This document shows, piece after piece, positions 1 to 4,957 of a stretch of 8,733 bases of DNA (its first letter is position 1; each line of letters starts with the position of its first letter). This stretch comes from an uncultured Bacillota bacterium. GTDB taxonomy: Bacteria; Bacillota; Dehalobacteriia; UBA7702. Location: the NCBI GenBank assembly GCA_902766525.1, contig CACXDX010000107.1, positions 1 through 8,733 on the forward strand, read 5' to 3'. Made by a program: the position numbers and the translations under genes. Under the pieces are notes generated by a model. That model was given only the letters and a program-made list of their open reading frames with translations, ran no database searches and was not told the DNA's origin.

Positions 1-1
1 C

Positions 2-106
2 GGTGATCCAACCAGTCTGCGTCTGCTCGGCCGTTATAATTGCACGGTCAGGGTCGACGCGGAAAAGCTGCTGGCGATGATGAACGGCACATATAAAGAA
101 CGATAA
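2..106 (+). CDS. C-terminal end of an unrecognised protein (5' end outside window)
   Basis: Reading frame 2 is open from the left edge and ends at TAA 104-106, giving 34 residues that begin GDPTSLRLLGRY and end NGTYKER. It is followed six bases later by a clear intrinsic terminator, which supports a genuine gene end rather than a chance open frame. The fragment has no motif I can assign to a family: it is a mixed hydrophilic tail with one short helix-like stretch (VDAEKLLAMM). No function is proposed. The next gene has its own promoter, so this fragment is the last gene of a transcription unit lying mostly to the left. Confidence 0.6.
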   Translation, partial: GDPTSLRLLGRYNCTVRVDAEKLLAMMNGTYKER

Positions 107-111
107 AAAGA

Positions 112-147
112 CACCCCGAAACGGCATGCTTCGGGGTGCTGTTATTT
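112..147 (+). terminator. Intrinsic terminator after the left-edge gene
   Basis: Perfect 9-bp stem CACCCCGAA (112-120) and TTCGGGGTG (130-138) with a 9-nt loop, followed by a T-rich run CTGTTATTTT. It starts six bases after the stop codon at 104-106. Confidence 0.85.
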
Positions 148-304
148 TAATGAGAAAAAACATTTTGCCATCAGCCGTCAGCTTTTTTCAATTTTTGTTT
201 TGAGGGAAACCGAAGCGTAAAACGATGATAACTTTCTGAGATCCGGCGAACGGCGAAGAATGTGACGGATATGAAAAGTTCACGATTTTGACTTAAATTA
301 TACC

Positions 305-332
305 TTGAACTTTGATTTTTTTCGGATATAAT
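305..332 (+). promoter_or_regulatory. Housekeeping (sigma-A type) promoter of the HD-domain gene
   Basis: TTGAAC (305-310) and a perfect TATAAT (327-332) separated by 16 bp, in an AT-rich stretch. Predicted start of transcription is near 339, leaving a 5' leader of about 45 nt before the GTG at 385. A second -35-like TTGACT lies at 288-293 but has no good partner. The rest of the gap, 148-304, shows nothing I can assign. Confidence 0.7.
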
Positions 333-344
333 AAATCAGAATTT

Positions 345-366
345 AACGGGAAACCGTTTCTTCCCG
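345..366 (+). promoter_or_regulatory. Short inverted repeats in the 5' leader of the HD-domain gene
   Basis: Between promoter and ribosome binding site lie two mutually exclusive pairings. AACGG-GAAA-CCGTT (345-358) is a 5-bp stem with a GNRA-type tetraloop. CGGGAA (347-352) can instead pair with TTCCCG (361-366). It could be a small RNA switch element, a protein operator, or chance; the repeat is short and the role is not established. Confidence 0.3.
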
Positions 367-384
367 CAAAGGAGATACCCCGAC

Positions 385-900
385 GTGAGAAAAAAGGATC
401 GACGCGATCTGCGATTAGAAAAAATATATGAATATGCTGCCGATATCGTTTCTTCCGACTGCCTCAAACAGGAAGAGCGGATTCGTCAGCACGGCTCCAA
501 CAATTGCTATGATCATTCCCTGGCGGTTGCCGTGACCAGCGTCGGTCTGGCCGAATCGCTGAATCTCGATCTCGATATGGAAAGTATGATCAAAGGCGCG
601 CTGCTTCACGATTATTATCTCTATGATTGGCGCAGCGGAGATGTTTCCCGCTGGCAGCACGGCAGAACCCATGCCCGCTGTTCCCTGGAAAATGCCTGCC
701 GCGATTTTGAACTGACGCCGATCAGCCGGGATGTGATCGAAAAGCATATGTTTCCGCTGACCGGGGAGGTCCCGCGCTATAAAGAAAGTGTTGTCGTCAA
801 CGTCGCCGATAAGATCTGCGCCTTTCGGGAGGTTTGTTCCCATGTCAAAATAAAAGTGCGAAGAAGAACCGGACGTCACTCCATGGCTCCGATTTCCTGA
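385..900 (+). CDS. HD-domain phosphohydrolase family protein
   Basis: A 171-residue single-domain protein. The HD-superfamily metal site is visible: H44 (YDHS), the H75-D76 doublet (LLHDYYLYDW), H96 and H121 in the middle, and D142 (NVADKI). This is the pattern of small HD hydrolases that act on phosphate esters such as nucleotides; the substrate here cannot be told from sequence. No signal peptide or membrane segment is seen, so it should be cytoplasmic. GTG at 385 is chosen because AAAGGAG (368-374) precedes it by 10 nt. The last 20 residues are very basic and do not look like part of the fold; a frameshift near the end cannot be excluded, but total length is ordinary for this group. It is monocistronic: own promoter upstream, hairpin directly downstream. 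Confidence 0.85.
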   Translation: MRKKDRRDLRLEKIYEYAADIVSSDCLKQEERIRQHGSNNCYDHSLAVAVTSVGLAESLNLDLDMESMIKGALLHDYYLYDWRSGDVSRWQHGRTHARCSLENACRDFELTPISRDVIEKHMFPLTGEVPRYKESVVVNVADKICAFREVCSHVKIKVRRRTGRHSMAPIS

Positions 901-911
901 ACGACAAAGAG

Positions 912-950
912 AAGAACCGATAACGGTAAAACCGTTATCGGTTCTTTTGT
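912..950. terminator. Shared (bidirectional) terminator between the HD gene and bcp
   Basis: Perfect 15-bp stem AAGAACCGATAACGG (912-926) and its complement (932-946) with loop TAAAA. Rightward the tail is TTTTGTTTT; leftward it is CTCTTTGTC, weaker but pyrimidine rich. It sits in the 51-bp gap between two converging genes, and the bcp stop codon (952-954) lies immediately beyond the rightward U-tract, so one hairpin probably serves both. Confidence 0.85.
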
Positions 951-951
951 T

Positions 952-1410
952 TTATGCTTTTAAATACTCAAGAATGATCGCGGCACTCTCTGCGGCGTTG
1001 ATTTTGGGCCAGTCTTTTTCGATGATGCCGTTCTCATTGATGAGATAAGCGGTGCGCACGATTTTTACGGTAATTTTGTCCTGCGTCTTCTTTTCCAGAC
1101 AGACGTCGTATGCTTTGCTGACCGTCATGTCCGGATCGGAAAGAAGGGTGAAATTCAGTGATTGCTTTTCGATGAAGCGGGTGTGTGACGCGGCTTTGTC
1201 TCTGCTGACGCCGTAAACCTCGATGTTTGCTTTATCCAGCTCCTCTTTGGCGTCACGAAAGGCAATGGCCTGTTTTGTGCAGCCGGAGGTATTGTCTTTG
1301 GGGTAAAAATAGAGAATGTATCTCTTCCCTTTGAGAACGTCGGAAGAAACGATGTTTCCGTCCTGATCCGGCAGGGAAAATTTCGGGGCGGCAGTTCCGC
1401 TTTTCAGCAT
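952..1410 (-). CDS. bcp: Thioredoxin-dependent peroxiredoxin, Bcp/PrxQ type
   Basis: 152 residues, the usual length for Bcp/PrxQ peroxiredoxins, which reduce hydrogen and organic peroxides in the cytoplasm and are recycled by thioredoxin. The thioredoxin-fold start (AAPKFSLPDQDG) is followed by the active-site segment YPKDNTSGCT, with T41 and the peroxidatic cysteine C44; the conserved active-site arginine is R119 (IVRTAYLI). The resolving cysteine usually found five residues after the peroxidatic one is absent: position 49 is isoleucine. The only other cysteine is C104, which may resolve instead, or the enzyme may act as a 1-Cys form (inference). Start at 1410 is supported by AGAAAGGAAG at 1421-1430. 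It is the second gene of an operon with the small membrane protein, 26 bp downstream of it. Confidence 0.95.
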   Translation of the reverse strand: MLKSGTAAPKFSLPDQDGNIVSSDVLKGKRYILYFYPKDNTSGCTKQAIAFRDAKEELDKANIEVYGVSRDKAASHTRFIEKQSLNFTLLSDPDMTVSKAYDVCLEKKTQDKITVKIVRTAYLINENGIIEKDWPKINAAESAAIILEYLKA

Positions 1411-1436
1411 AATTGATTCGCTTCCTTTCTGTTTGC

Positions 1437-1742
1437 TTAAAAATCGGAGCGGTTCCCTTTCGCCGGGAAATCGCCGGTTTTTTTGGAATAGGGGTTTTTG
1501 TTGGGCAGCGGCGGTGTCTCTTCATTGCCGTGGCACGTCACGGCGGTGAGCAGGATCGTGACAAGAAGAGAATGAAGGATCCAGGCGGCCAGACAGAGCC
1601 ACACGGGAAACAGCGGCCAATCCAAAACGAAATGAAGGATCAGCAGGATCAGAGCGGCGGCCGCCCACTCAAAACGAAATACCATATTCAGCAGCAGTGA
1701 GAGAATAAAACCGCTGTCCGGCGGTGCAATGCGGCGCAGCAT
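1437..1742 (-). CDS. Small membrane protein of unknown function, cotranscribed with bcp
   Basis: 101 residues; not recognised as a named family. The middle holds two strongly hydrophobic segments, about residues 26-41 (WAAAALILLILHFVL) and 45-69, with a possible third, less hydrophobic one at 12-24; the C-terminal 30 residues are polar and proline/lysine rich (PPLPNKNPYSKK). The pattern suggests a two-span inner-membrane protein with a soluble tail. ATG at 1742 is preceded by a good AAAGGGAGG site (about 1751-1759) and, further up, by a near-consensus promoter, so expression is well supported. It is the first gene of the leftward operon ending with bcp; the link to peroxide defence is only by position. 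Confidence 0.8.
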   Translation of the reverse strand: MLRRIAPPDSGFILSLLLNMVFRFEWAAAALILLILHFVLDWPLFPVWLCLAAWILHSLLVTILLTAVTCHGNEETPPLPNKNPYSKKTGDFPAKGNRSDF

Positions 1743-1773
1743 GGGATCTGCCTCCCTTTCATCGATTTTTTTT

Positions 1774-1802
1774 ATTATACGTTTTTTTCATCCGGAACAC
1801 AA
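1774..1802 (-). promoter_or_regulatory. Housekeeping promoter of the membrane protein-bcp operon
   Basis: Read leftward: TTGTGT (1797-1802), 17-bp spacer, then a perfect TATAAT (1774-1779). Predicted start of transcription is near 1767, about 25 nt before the ATG at 1742, with the AGGGAGG site in between. Confidence 0.75.
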
Positions 1803-1838
1803 GCGTTTTTGTCATCCGTTTTAACGGCGGCCTCTTGG

Positions 1839-1878
1839 AAAAATAAAGAAGCGGATGCTGTTAAGCATCCGCTTCTTT
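1839..1878 (-). terminator. Orphan intrinsic terminator upstream of the bcp operon
   Basis: A 14-15 bp stem: AAAGAAGCGGATGC (1845-1858) pairs with its complement (1865-1878), closed by a GTTA-type loop. On the leftward strand the stem is followed by TTTATTTTT (1847-1839), a proper U-tract; on the rightward strand the tail is only CTTCTTTT. No protein gene on either strand ends here, and the bcp operon promoter lies just beyond it, so it should terminate a leftward transcript starting somewhere in 1880-2090, or insulate the operon. Confidence 0.75.
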
Positions 1879-2050
1879 TGAAGAAGGGAAAACAATGAAA
1901 AAGAAGTTGTGTTTCCGAAGCATGTTGGCGCTGCCCCGGGAACTGTTATTATCGTAACCCGCCGCTGTGGATTTTATTCATCGGCAATGCGAAAAAACGG
2001 TGAAGTCTGCGGATATTTTTTATGTTGCCCGTTTTTCCCGTTCTGTTTTT
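1879..2050 (-). ncRNA. Possible structured non-coding RNA (weak)
   Basis: The gene-free stretch before yabP has no convincing coding frame but shows nested long-range complementarity. GAAGGGAAAA (1883-1892) pairs with TTTTCCCGTTC (2033-2043) with one bulge. Inside that, CAATG plus an A-run (1893-1903) opposes TTTTTTATGTTG (2016-2027), and GCA/TTG (1920-1927) opposes CAATGC (1985-1990). A long, interrupted, rod-like fold of 160-200 nt is the shape expected of 6S-type RNA, but I see no family consensus sequence. The strand is uncertain: the terminator at 1839-1878 favours the leftward strand, while some of the pairing uses G-U pairs that favour the rightward strand. No matching promoter was found on either strand. 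Confidence 0.22.
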
Positions 2051-2061
2051 CGCGCTGTCTT

Positions 2062-2069
2062 CATAAAAT
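2062..2069 (+). promoter_or_regulatory. Candidate sigma-E-like -10 element before yabP
   Basis: CATAAAAT (2062-2069) differs from the sigma-E -10 consensus CATACAnT at one position, and yabP is a sigma-E gene in Bacillus subtilis (established knowledge). No good -35 is seen 13-14 bp upstream, and transcription would start only about 15 nt before the ATG, so the match is weak. Confidence 0.3.
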
Positions 2070-2090
2070 GAAATAACAGGGAGGTGCGGT

Positions 2091-2369
2091 ATGGAAGAAA
2101 AAGGTCATCGTCTTGTGCTGGAGGATCGACGGGAATTGATTTTGAGCGGCGTTGTCGAGGCTGACAGCAGTGAGGATCATCGTGTTGTTTTCAAAACGAT
2201 CCTCGGAGATCTGATCATCGACGGTCAAAACCTGCGCATCAAAAGCCTCGATCTCGTTCACGGCGAAGCTGCCGTAAGCGGAGAAATCTCCGCCCTGCTT
2301 TATAATGAAAAACGGAAGGGGAGAAGAGCTCGCTTGATCCCCTTTGAAAAAAATTTTTTCAGGGGATGA
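2091..2369 (+). CDS. yabP: Sporulation protein YabP
   Basis: 92 residues, typical of YabP, a small sporulation protein required in Bacillus subtilis for proper spore cortex/coat formation and made in the mother cell. Recognition rests on the N-terminal pattern HRLVLEDRRELILSGVVEADS, the central segment ILGDLIIDGQNLRI, and VSGEISALLY near the end, all characteristic of the YabP/YqfC fold, plus its position before yabQ. No signal peptide or membrane segment is present. ATG 2091 has an AGGGAGGTG site at 2078-2085. The stop codon (2367-2369) overlaps the ribosome binding site of yabQ, implying coupled translation. The S4-domain RNA-binding gene (yabO/rqcP) commonly found just upstream in Firmicutes is missing here. 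Confidence 0.92.
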   Translation: MEEKGHRLVLEDRRELILSGVVEADSSEDHRVVFKTILGDLIIDGQNLRIKSLDLVHGEAAVSGEISALLYNEKRKGRRARLIPFEKNFFRG

Positions 2370-2378
2370 GGTGAAGCA

Positions 2379-2831
2379 ATGCTCTCGGTTTTGGCGCCTG
2401 TTTTTCTGTTTTTATGGGGTGTTGTCCTCGCCTTCGGCTATCAGCTTTTCCTCCGTGCGGCGGAAGGGATCGATTCAACGGCAGCCGGTATTTTTTATTA
2501 CTGTTTTGCCGGCTTGAGCTGTTTTTTCGCTACAGCTCTTTTCCTTTACGGTGTCTCCGGCGGAAGCTGGGGATTTTACGGATTTTGCGCCGTTGCCGCC
2601 GGTTTTTTTGTGTATGAACGATTCTGCCGCCGCTTCGGCCGCAGGGTGATCCGCCGGATGGCGGCTTTTTATCATTCTGTTCGGCGGATAGGACATTTCA
2701 TCATTGAGAAAACCGCGGTATTGCTGACATTTCCATGGGCTTTCATTGTGGACAAGGGGGAAAGATTTTTTCTATGGCGAAGAAGAAAAAAAGAAGAACG
2801 CACCGTATCAAAGGATGGGGAGGAAAAATGA
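2379..2831 (+). CDS. yabQ: Spore cortex/coat biosynthesis membrane protein YabQ
   Basis: 150-residue membrane protein. Hydrophobic spans lie at about residues 4-24 (VLAPVFLFLWGVVLAFGYQLF), 39-58 and 63-81, with a shorter apolar stretch near 112-123, followed by a strongly basic, charged C-terminus (LWRRRKKEER). This arrangement and its position between yabP and a divIC-type gene identify YabQ, a membrane protein of the mother cell needed for spore cortex formation. It is shorter than the Bacillus protein, which is about 200 residues, with the loss in the C-terminal tail. The GAGGTG binding site (2368-2373) overlaps the yabP stop. Its own last codons overlap the start of the next gene as ATGA (2828-2831). 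Confidence 0.9.
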   Translation: MLSVLAPVFLFLWGVVLAFGYQLFLRAAEGIDSTAAGIFYYCFAGLSCFFATALFLYGVSGGSWGFYGFCAVAAGFFVYERFCRRFGRRVIRRMAAFYHSVRRIGHFIIEKTAVLLTFPWAFIVDKGERFFLWRRRKKEERTVSKDGEEK

Positions 2832-3130
2832 CGATCCTTCTCTATTGCTGTCTCTGTGTCGGTTTTTTCTGCGCTTTGGGGGAAAGAGAACAAAGCCGGA
2901 GGGAAATGGAAAGAGATATTTTCAGTGCCGAGATGGATCTTGCCCGGGTTCGGGCCGAAAACGCTTGTTTGAGACGGGAAGAGGAAAAGCTTTTTGATGA
3001 TCATTATCTGACGATCCTGGCCAGGGAAAAGCTCGGTTATATTTTCCCCGGAGAGAAGATTTGCCTTTTTGCCGAAGTTCACGATGATGTTTTGCCCTCG
3101 ACAAAAAAAGAGATTTCCGCCGCTGATTGA
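2828..3130 (+). CDS. divIC: Septum formation initiator, DivIC/FtsB family
   Basis: 100 residues from the chosen start. An N-terminal membrane anchor (about residues 2-18, ILLYCCLCVGFFCAL) is followed by a coiled-coil-like charged region (about 20-60, REMERDIFSAEMDLARVRAEN) and the family's C-terminal signature DDHYLTILAREKLGYIFPGE. DivIC/FtsB proteins are bitopic members of the divisome that bind FtsL and DivIB/FtsQ to activate septal wall synthesis. Start 2828 is preferred because GGGGAGG (2817-2823) precedes it and it overlaps the yabQ stop as ATGA. An in-frame ATG at 2774 would add 18 very basic residues (MAKKKKRRTHRIK), a plausible cytoplasmic tail, but would overlap yabQ by 58 bp and has a poorly spaced site. 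Confidence 0.88.
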   Translation: MTILLYCCLCVGFFCALGEREQSRREMERDIFSAEMDLARVRAENACLRREEEKLFDDHYLTILAREKLGYIFPGEKICLFAEVHDDVLPSTKKEISAAD

Positions 3131-3155
3131 CGGGGATTTATTTCTTCGGTATAAT
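3127..3155 (+). promoter_or_regulatory. Strong housekeeping promoter of ppx, overlapping the divIC stop
   Basis: TTGACG (3127-3132), a 17-bp spacer and a perfect TATAAT (3150-3155). The divIC TGA stop (3128-3130) lies inside the -35 box. Predicted transcription start is near 3162, with GGAGG at 3174-3178 and the ppx ATG at 3186. No terminator separates divIC from ppx, so read-through from the sporulation genes is also possible. Confidence 0.85.
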
Positions 3156-3185
3156 AGAAGCATCGGAAATATCGGAGGAAAAAGC

Positions 3186-4046
3186 ATGAAAGCAGCGATG
3201 GATATCGGCAGCAACAGTTTGCGTTTGCTGGTCTGTGAAAAAACATCCTCGGGAATGAAGCTGATCCGTCAAAGTGTGGAAGAGACCCGTTTGGGGGAAG
3301 GCTTTCGGGAAGGGATCCTGACCGAGGCTTCGATGGCGCGGACGCTTGCCGCGATCGTCAGCTGGCAGGAAGAATTGAGAGAGCTCGGTGTTGATGATCT
3401 GACGATTTTTGCCACCAGCGCCGTGCGGGACGCGGCCAACCGGGAGGAGTTCCGTTCTCTGCTGAAAGAAAAAACCGGTGTCGATCTGCGGATCCTCAGC
3501 GGGGAGGAAGAAGCGTGGTATTCCTTCTCCGGTGCGGTCGGCGGCTTTGACTTTGATAAACAGCAATGTCTGCTCATCGATATCGGCGGCGGTTCCACGG
3601 AATTGGCGGCTTTTCAGCGGGGCAAACTGAAGGGGATCAGCATTCCCGTCGGCGCCGTTCGTTGGAAAGTCATGAATCTGCGCAGAGAAGAAGTGAAGGC
3701 TCGTTTCGCCTCGACCCTGACGCTGAACCACTTTGACGATGTACGTCATTTCATCGCTGTCGGCGGCACCGTTACCACGGCCGGTGCGGTCCTCGGTGAG
3801 ATCGCCGAGTACAGCCGTGAAGCCATCCACGGTCGTTCTCTCGACTATACGACATTGACCCGATTAAAACGGCGGCTTGCCGCCATGACAACGGAGGAAC
3901 GAAAAAAAGTCGTCGGCATGCCGGAAAAAAGAGCGGATATCATTCTGTACGGTTTGGAAATATTGGAGATCCTCTTTGAGATCTTCAACATTCCCCTGGT
4001 GTGGATCAGCGATTACGGCATCCTCGACGGTGTGCTCAGTGAATAA
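3186..4046 (+). CDS. ppx: Ppx/GppA family phosphatase (exopolyphosphatase / pppGpp phosphohydrolase), short form
   Basis: 286 residues with the ASKHA (sugar kinase/Hsp70/actin) fold of the family. The first phosphate-binding loop is MDIGSNSLRLLV (residues 5-16), then TSAVRDAANREEF (78-89), the SGEEEA segment (105-110) carrying acidic catalytic residues, the second loop LIDIGGGSTELA (130-141), and AVGGTVTT (191-198) in the second domain. Family members cleave terminal phosphate from polyphosphate or from pppGpp; sequence alone does not choose between them. Only the catalytic N-terminal half is present, without the helical or HD-like C-terminal domains of the roughly 500-residue enterobacterial enzyme; short forms are common in Gram-positives. 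Start 3186 has GGAGG at 3174-3178. Transcription ends at the hairpin at 4058-4096. Confidence 0.92.
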   Translation: MKAAMDIGSNSLRLLVCEKTSSGMKLIRQSVEETRLGEGFREGILTEASMARTLAAIVSWQEELRELGVDDLTIFATSAVRDAANREEFRSLLKEKTGVDLRILSGEEEAWYSFSGAVGGFDFDKQQCLLIDIGGGSTELAAFQRGKLKGISIPVGAVRWKVMNLRREEVKARFASTLTLNHFDDVRHFIAVGGTVTTAGAVLGEIAEYSREAIHGRSLDYTTLTRLKRRLAAMTTEERKKVVGMPEKRADIILYGLEILEILFEIFNIPLVWISDYGILDGVLSE

Positions 4047-4057
4047 ATGAAAACGAA

Positions 4058-4096
4058 AGGCTGTATGAAACATACGTTTCATACAGCCTCTTTTTT
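4058..4096. terminator. Shared terminator between ppx and the coat operon
   Basis: A 14-bp perfect stem (4058-4071 with 4076-4089) and a 4-nt loop ATAC, followed rightward by CTTTTTT. Leftward the stem is followed by TTCGTTTTC. The TAA stop of the leftward SpoVID-like gene (4097-4095) is built from the last T bases of the rightward U-tract, so only 48 bp separate two converging genes. Confidence 0.9.
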
Positions 4097-4889
4097 ATGG
4101 GATCCGAAGCATTTTACCCTTTTGCGGGACATCGTTTTCAAGGTGATTGAACTCCTTCAGTTTCGCTACGGAAGCCGAAAACTTAGCGGCGATTTCCTCC
4201 AGGTCATCGCCTTCCCGGGTACGGTAGTAACGCAGACAAAATTTGGAATAGGGACAACATTTGACGGTAACTTCCTCTTTTTCTTCCGCCGCTGCCGCTT
4301 CTTCTGTTTGCTTGTTTCCGCGGGCGGGTTCATTTAATTTTTTCAGCGTTTCCCGCCAGGATTCGTCAATGCTGTTGATGTCTTTTTCTTCCCGCGTTTC
4401 CGTCTTCGTTTGAGCTTTTGTTTTTACCTGTTCGCTGTTGTTTTCATTGAAATGTTTTTCTTTTTCCGCATCCTCCTCCTTTTCGTCGTCGGCGCTTAAG
4501 GCCGTTTCTTCGCTAAAAGTATGGTTCTCCGGTTCAATTTGTTTGGAAGATTTATGCCAGCGAATTTCATAGGTCAAGCGGTAAACATCCTCGGATATGG
4601 GCTCTCCCTTCAATGACAGAATGGAGGGATCGACCGTAGTTTCCTGATCGCGGACGAGACCGCGGTCGGGAAGGAGTTCACTGAAATACTCCGCGCCTTC
4701 CCAAAGGCAATCCTCTCCGCCGCTTTCAAAATATCCCCGCCAAAGCAGATCTCCTTCGATGTGCAGTCCTTCCTCTGTGACGGTAACGTCCTTCAGAAGA
4801 ACGCTCCCGGTCAATTTTGTCAGCGTTTCCATCGGCGGCAGCGTTGCGGGGATGTCAACGTTGCGTATTAATGTTGAGCGATGATCCAT
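4095..4889 (-). CDS. SpoVID/SipL-like spore coat morphogenetic protein with C-terminal LysM
   Basis: 264 residues in three parts. Residues 1-115 are a beta-rich domain (TLTKLTGSVLLKDVTVTEEGLHIEG, split over 22-46) like the N-terminal region of SpoVID/SipL. Residues about 116-208 are a low-complexity, charged linker rich in Glu, Lys, Asp and Asn. Residues 220-264 form a LysM domain (YYRTREGDDLEEIAAKF, then EFNHLENDVPQKGKMLRIP). SpoVID in Bacillus and SipL in Clostridioides tie the coat to the forespore surface by binding SpoIVA, through this same end region. No signal peptide, as expected for a mother-cell protein. Much shorter than Bacillus SpoVID (about 575 residues); most of the linker is lost. 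Start 4889 has GGAAGGAG at 4898-4905. It is the last gene of the coat operon, 68 bp after the glycosyltransferase; that gap may hold its own promoter. Confidence 0.82.
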   Translation of the reverse strand: MDHRSTLIRNVDIPATLPPMETLTKLTGSVLLKDVTVTEEGLHIEGDLLWRGYFESGGEDCLWEGAEYFSELLPDRGLVRDQETTVDPSILSLKGEPISEDVYRLTYEIRWHKSSKQIEPENHTFSEETALSADDEKEEDAEKEKHFNENNSEQVKTKAQTKTETREEKDINSIDESWRETLKKLNEPARGNKQTEEAAAAEEKEEVTVKCCPYSKFCLRYYRTREGDDLEEIAAKFSASVAKLKEFNHLENDVPQKGKMLRIP

Positions 4890-4957
4890 ATATTTACTCC
4901 TTCCCGCGGCTTTCTTTTTGTTTTTAAATATATGCGCTCCCGATCGGTGTTAGAACG

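Noticed and set aside
160..200. T-rich stretch CAGCTTTTTTCAATTTTTG that looks like a second terminator
   Set aside because: Only a 3-4 bp stem can form in front of it, and the preceding gene already ends at a strong hairpin at 112-138.
415..879. Long leftward frame opposite the HD-domain gene
   Set aside because: Antisense shadow: no ribosome binding site or recognisable domain, while the rightward frame shows a complete HD metal site. Similar antisense frames opposite yabQ, ppx, the glycosyltransferase, cotS and deoC were dismissed on the same grounds.
1895..1957. 20-codon frame starting MKKKLCFRSM with a partial AAGGGAAA site
   Set aside because: Too short, poor spacing, no conserved feature, and the DNA lies within the arm of the long-range complementarity; treated as non-coding.
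4890..4957. CATATATT as a sigma-K/E -10 box giving the SpoVID-like gene its own promoter
   Set aside because: No acceptable -35 at the right spacing and the region is plain AT-rich; kept only as a remark under the gene.
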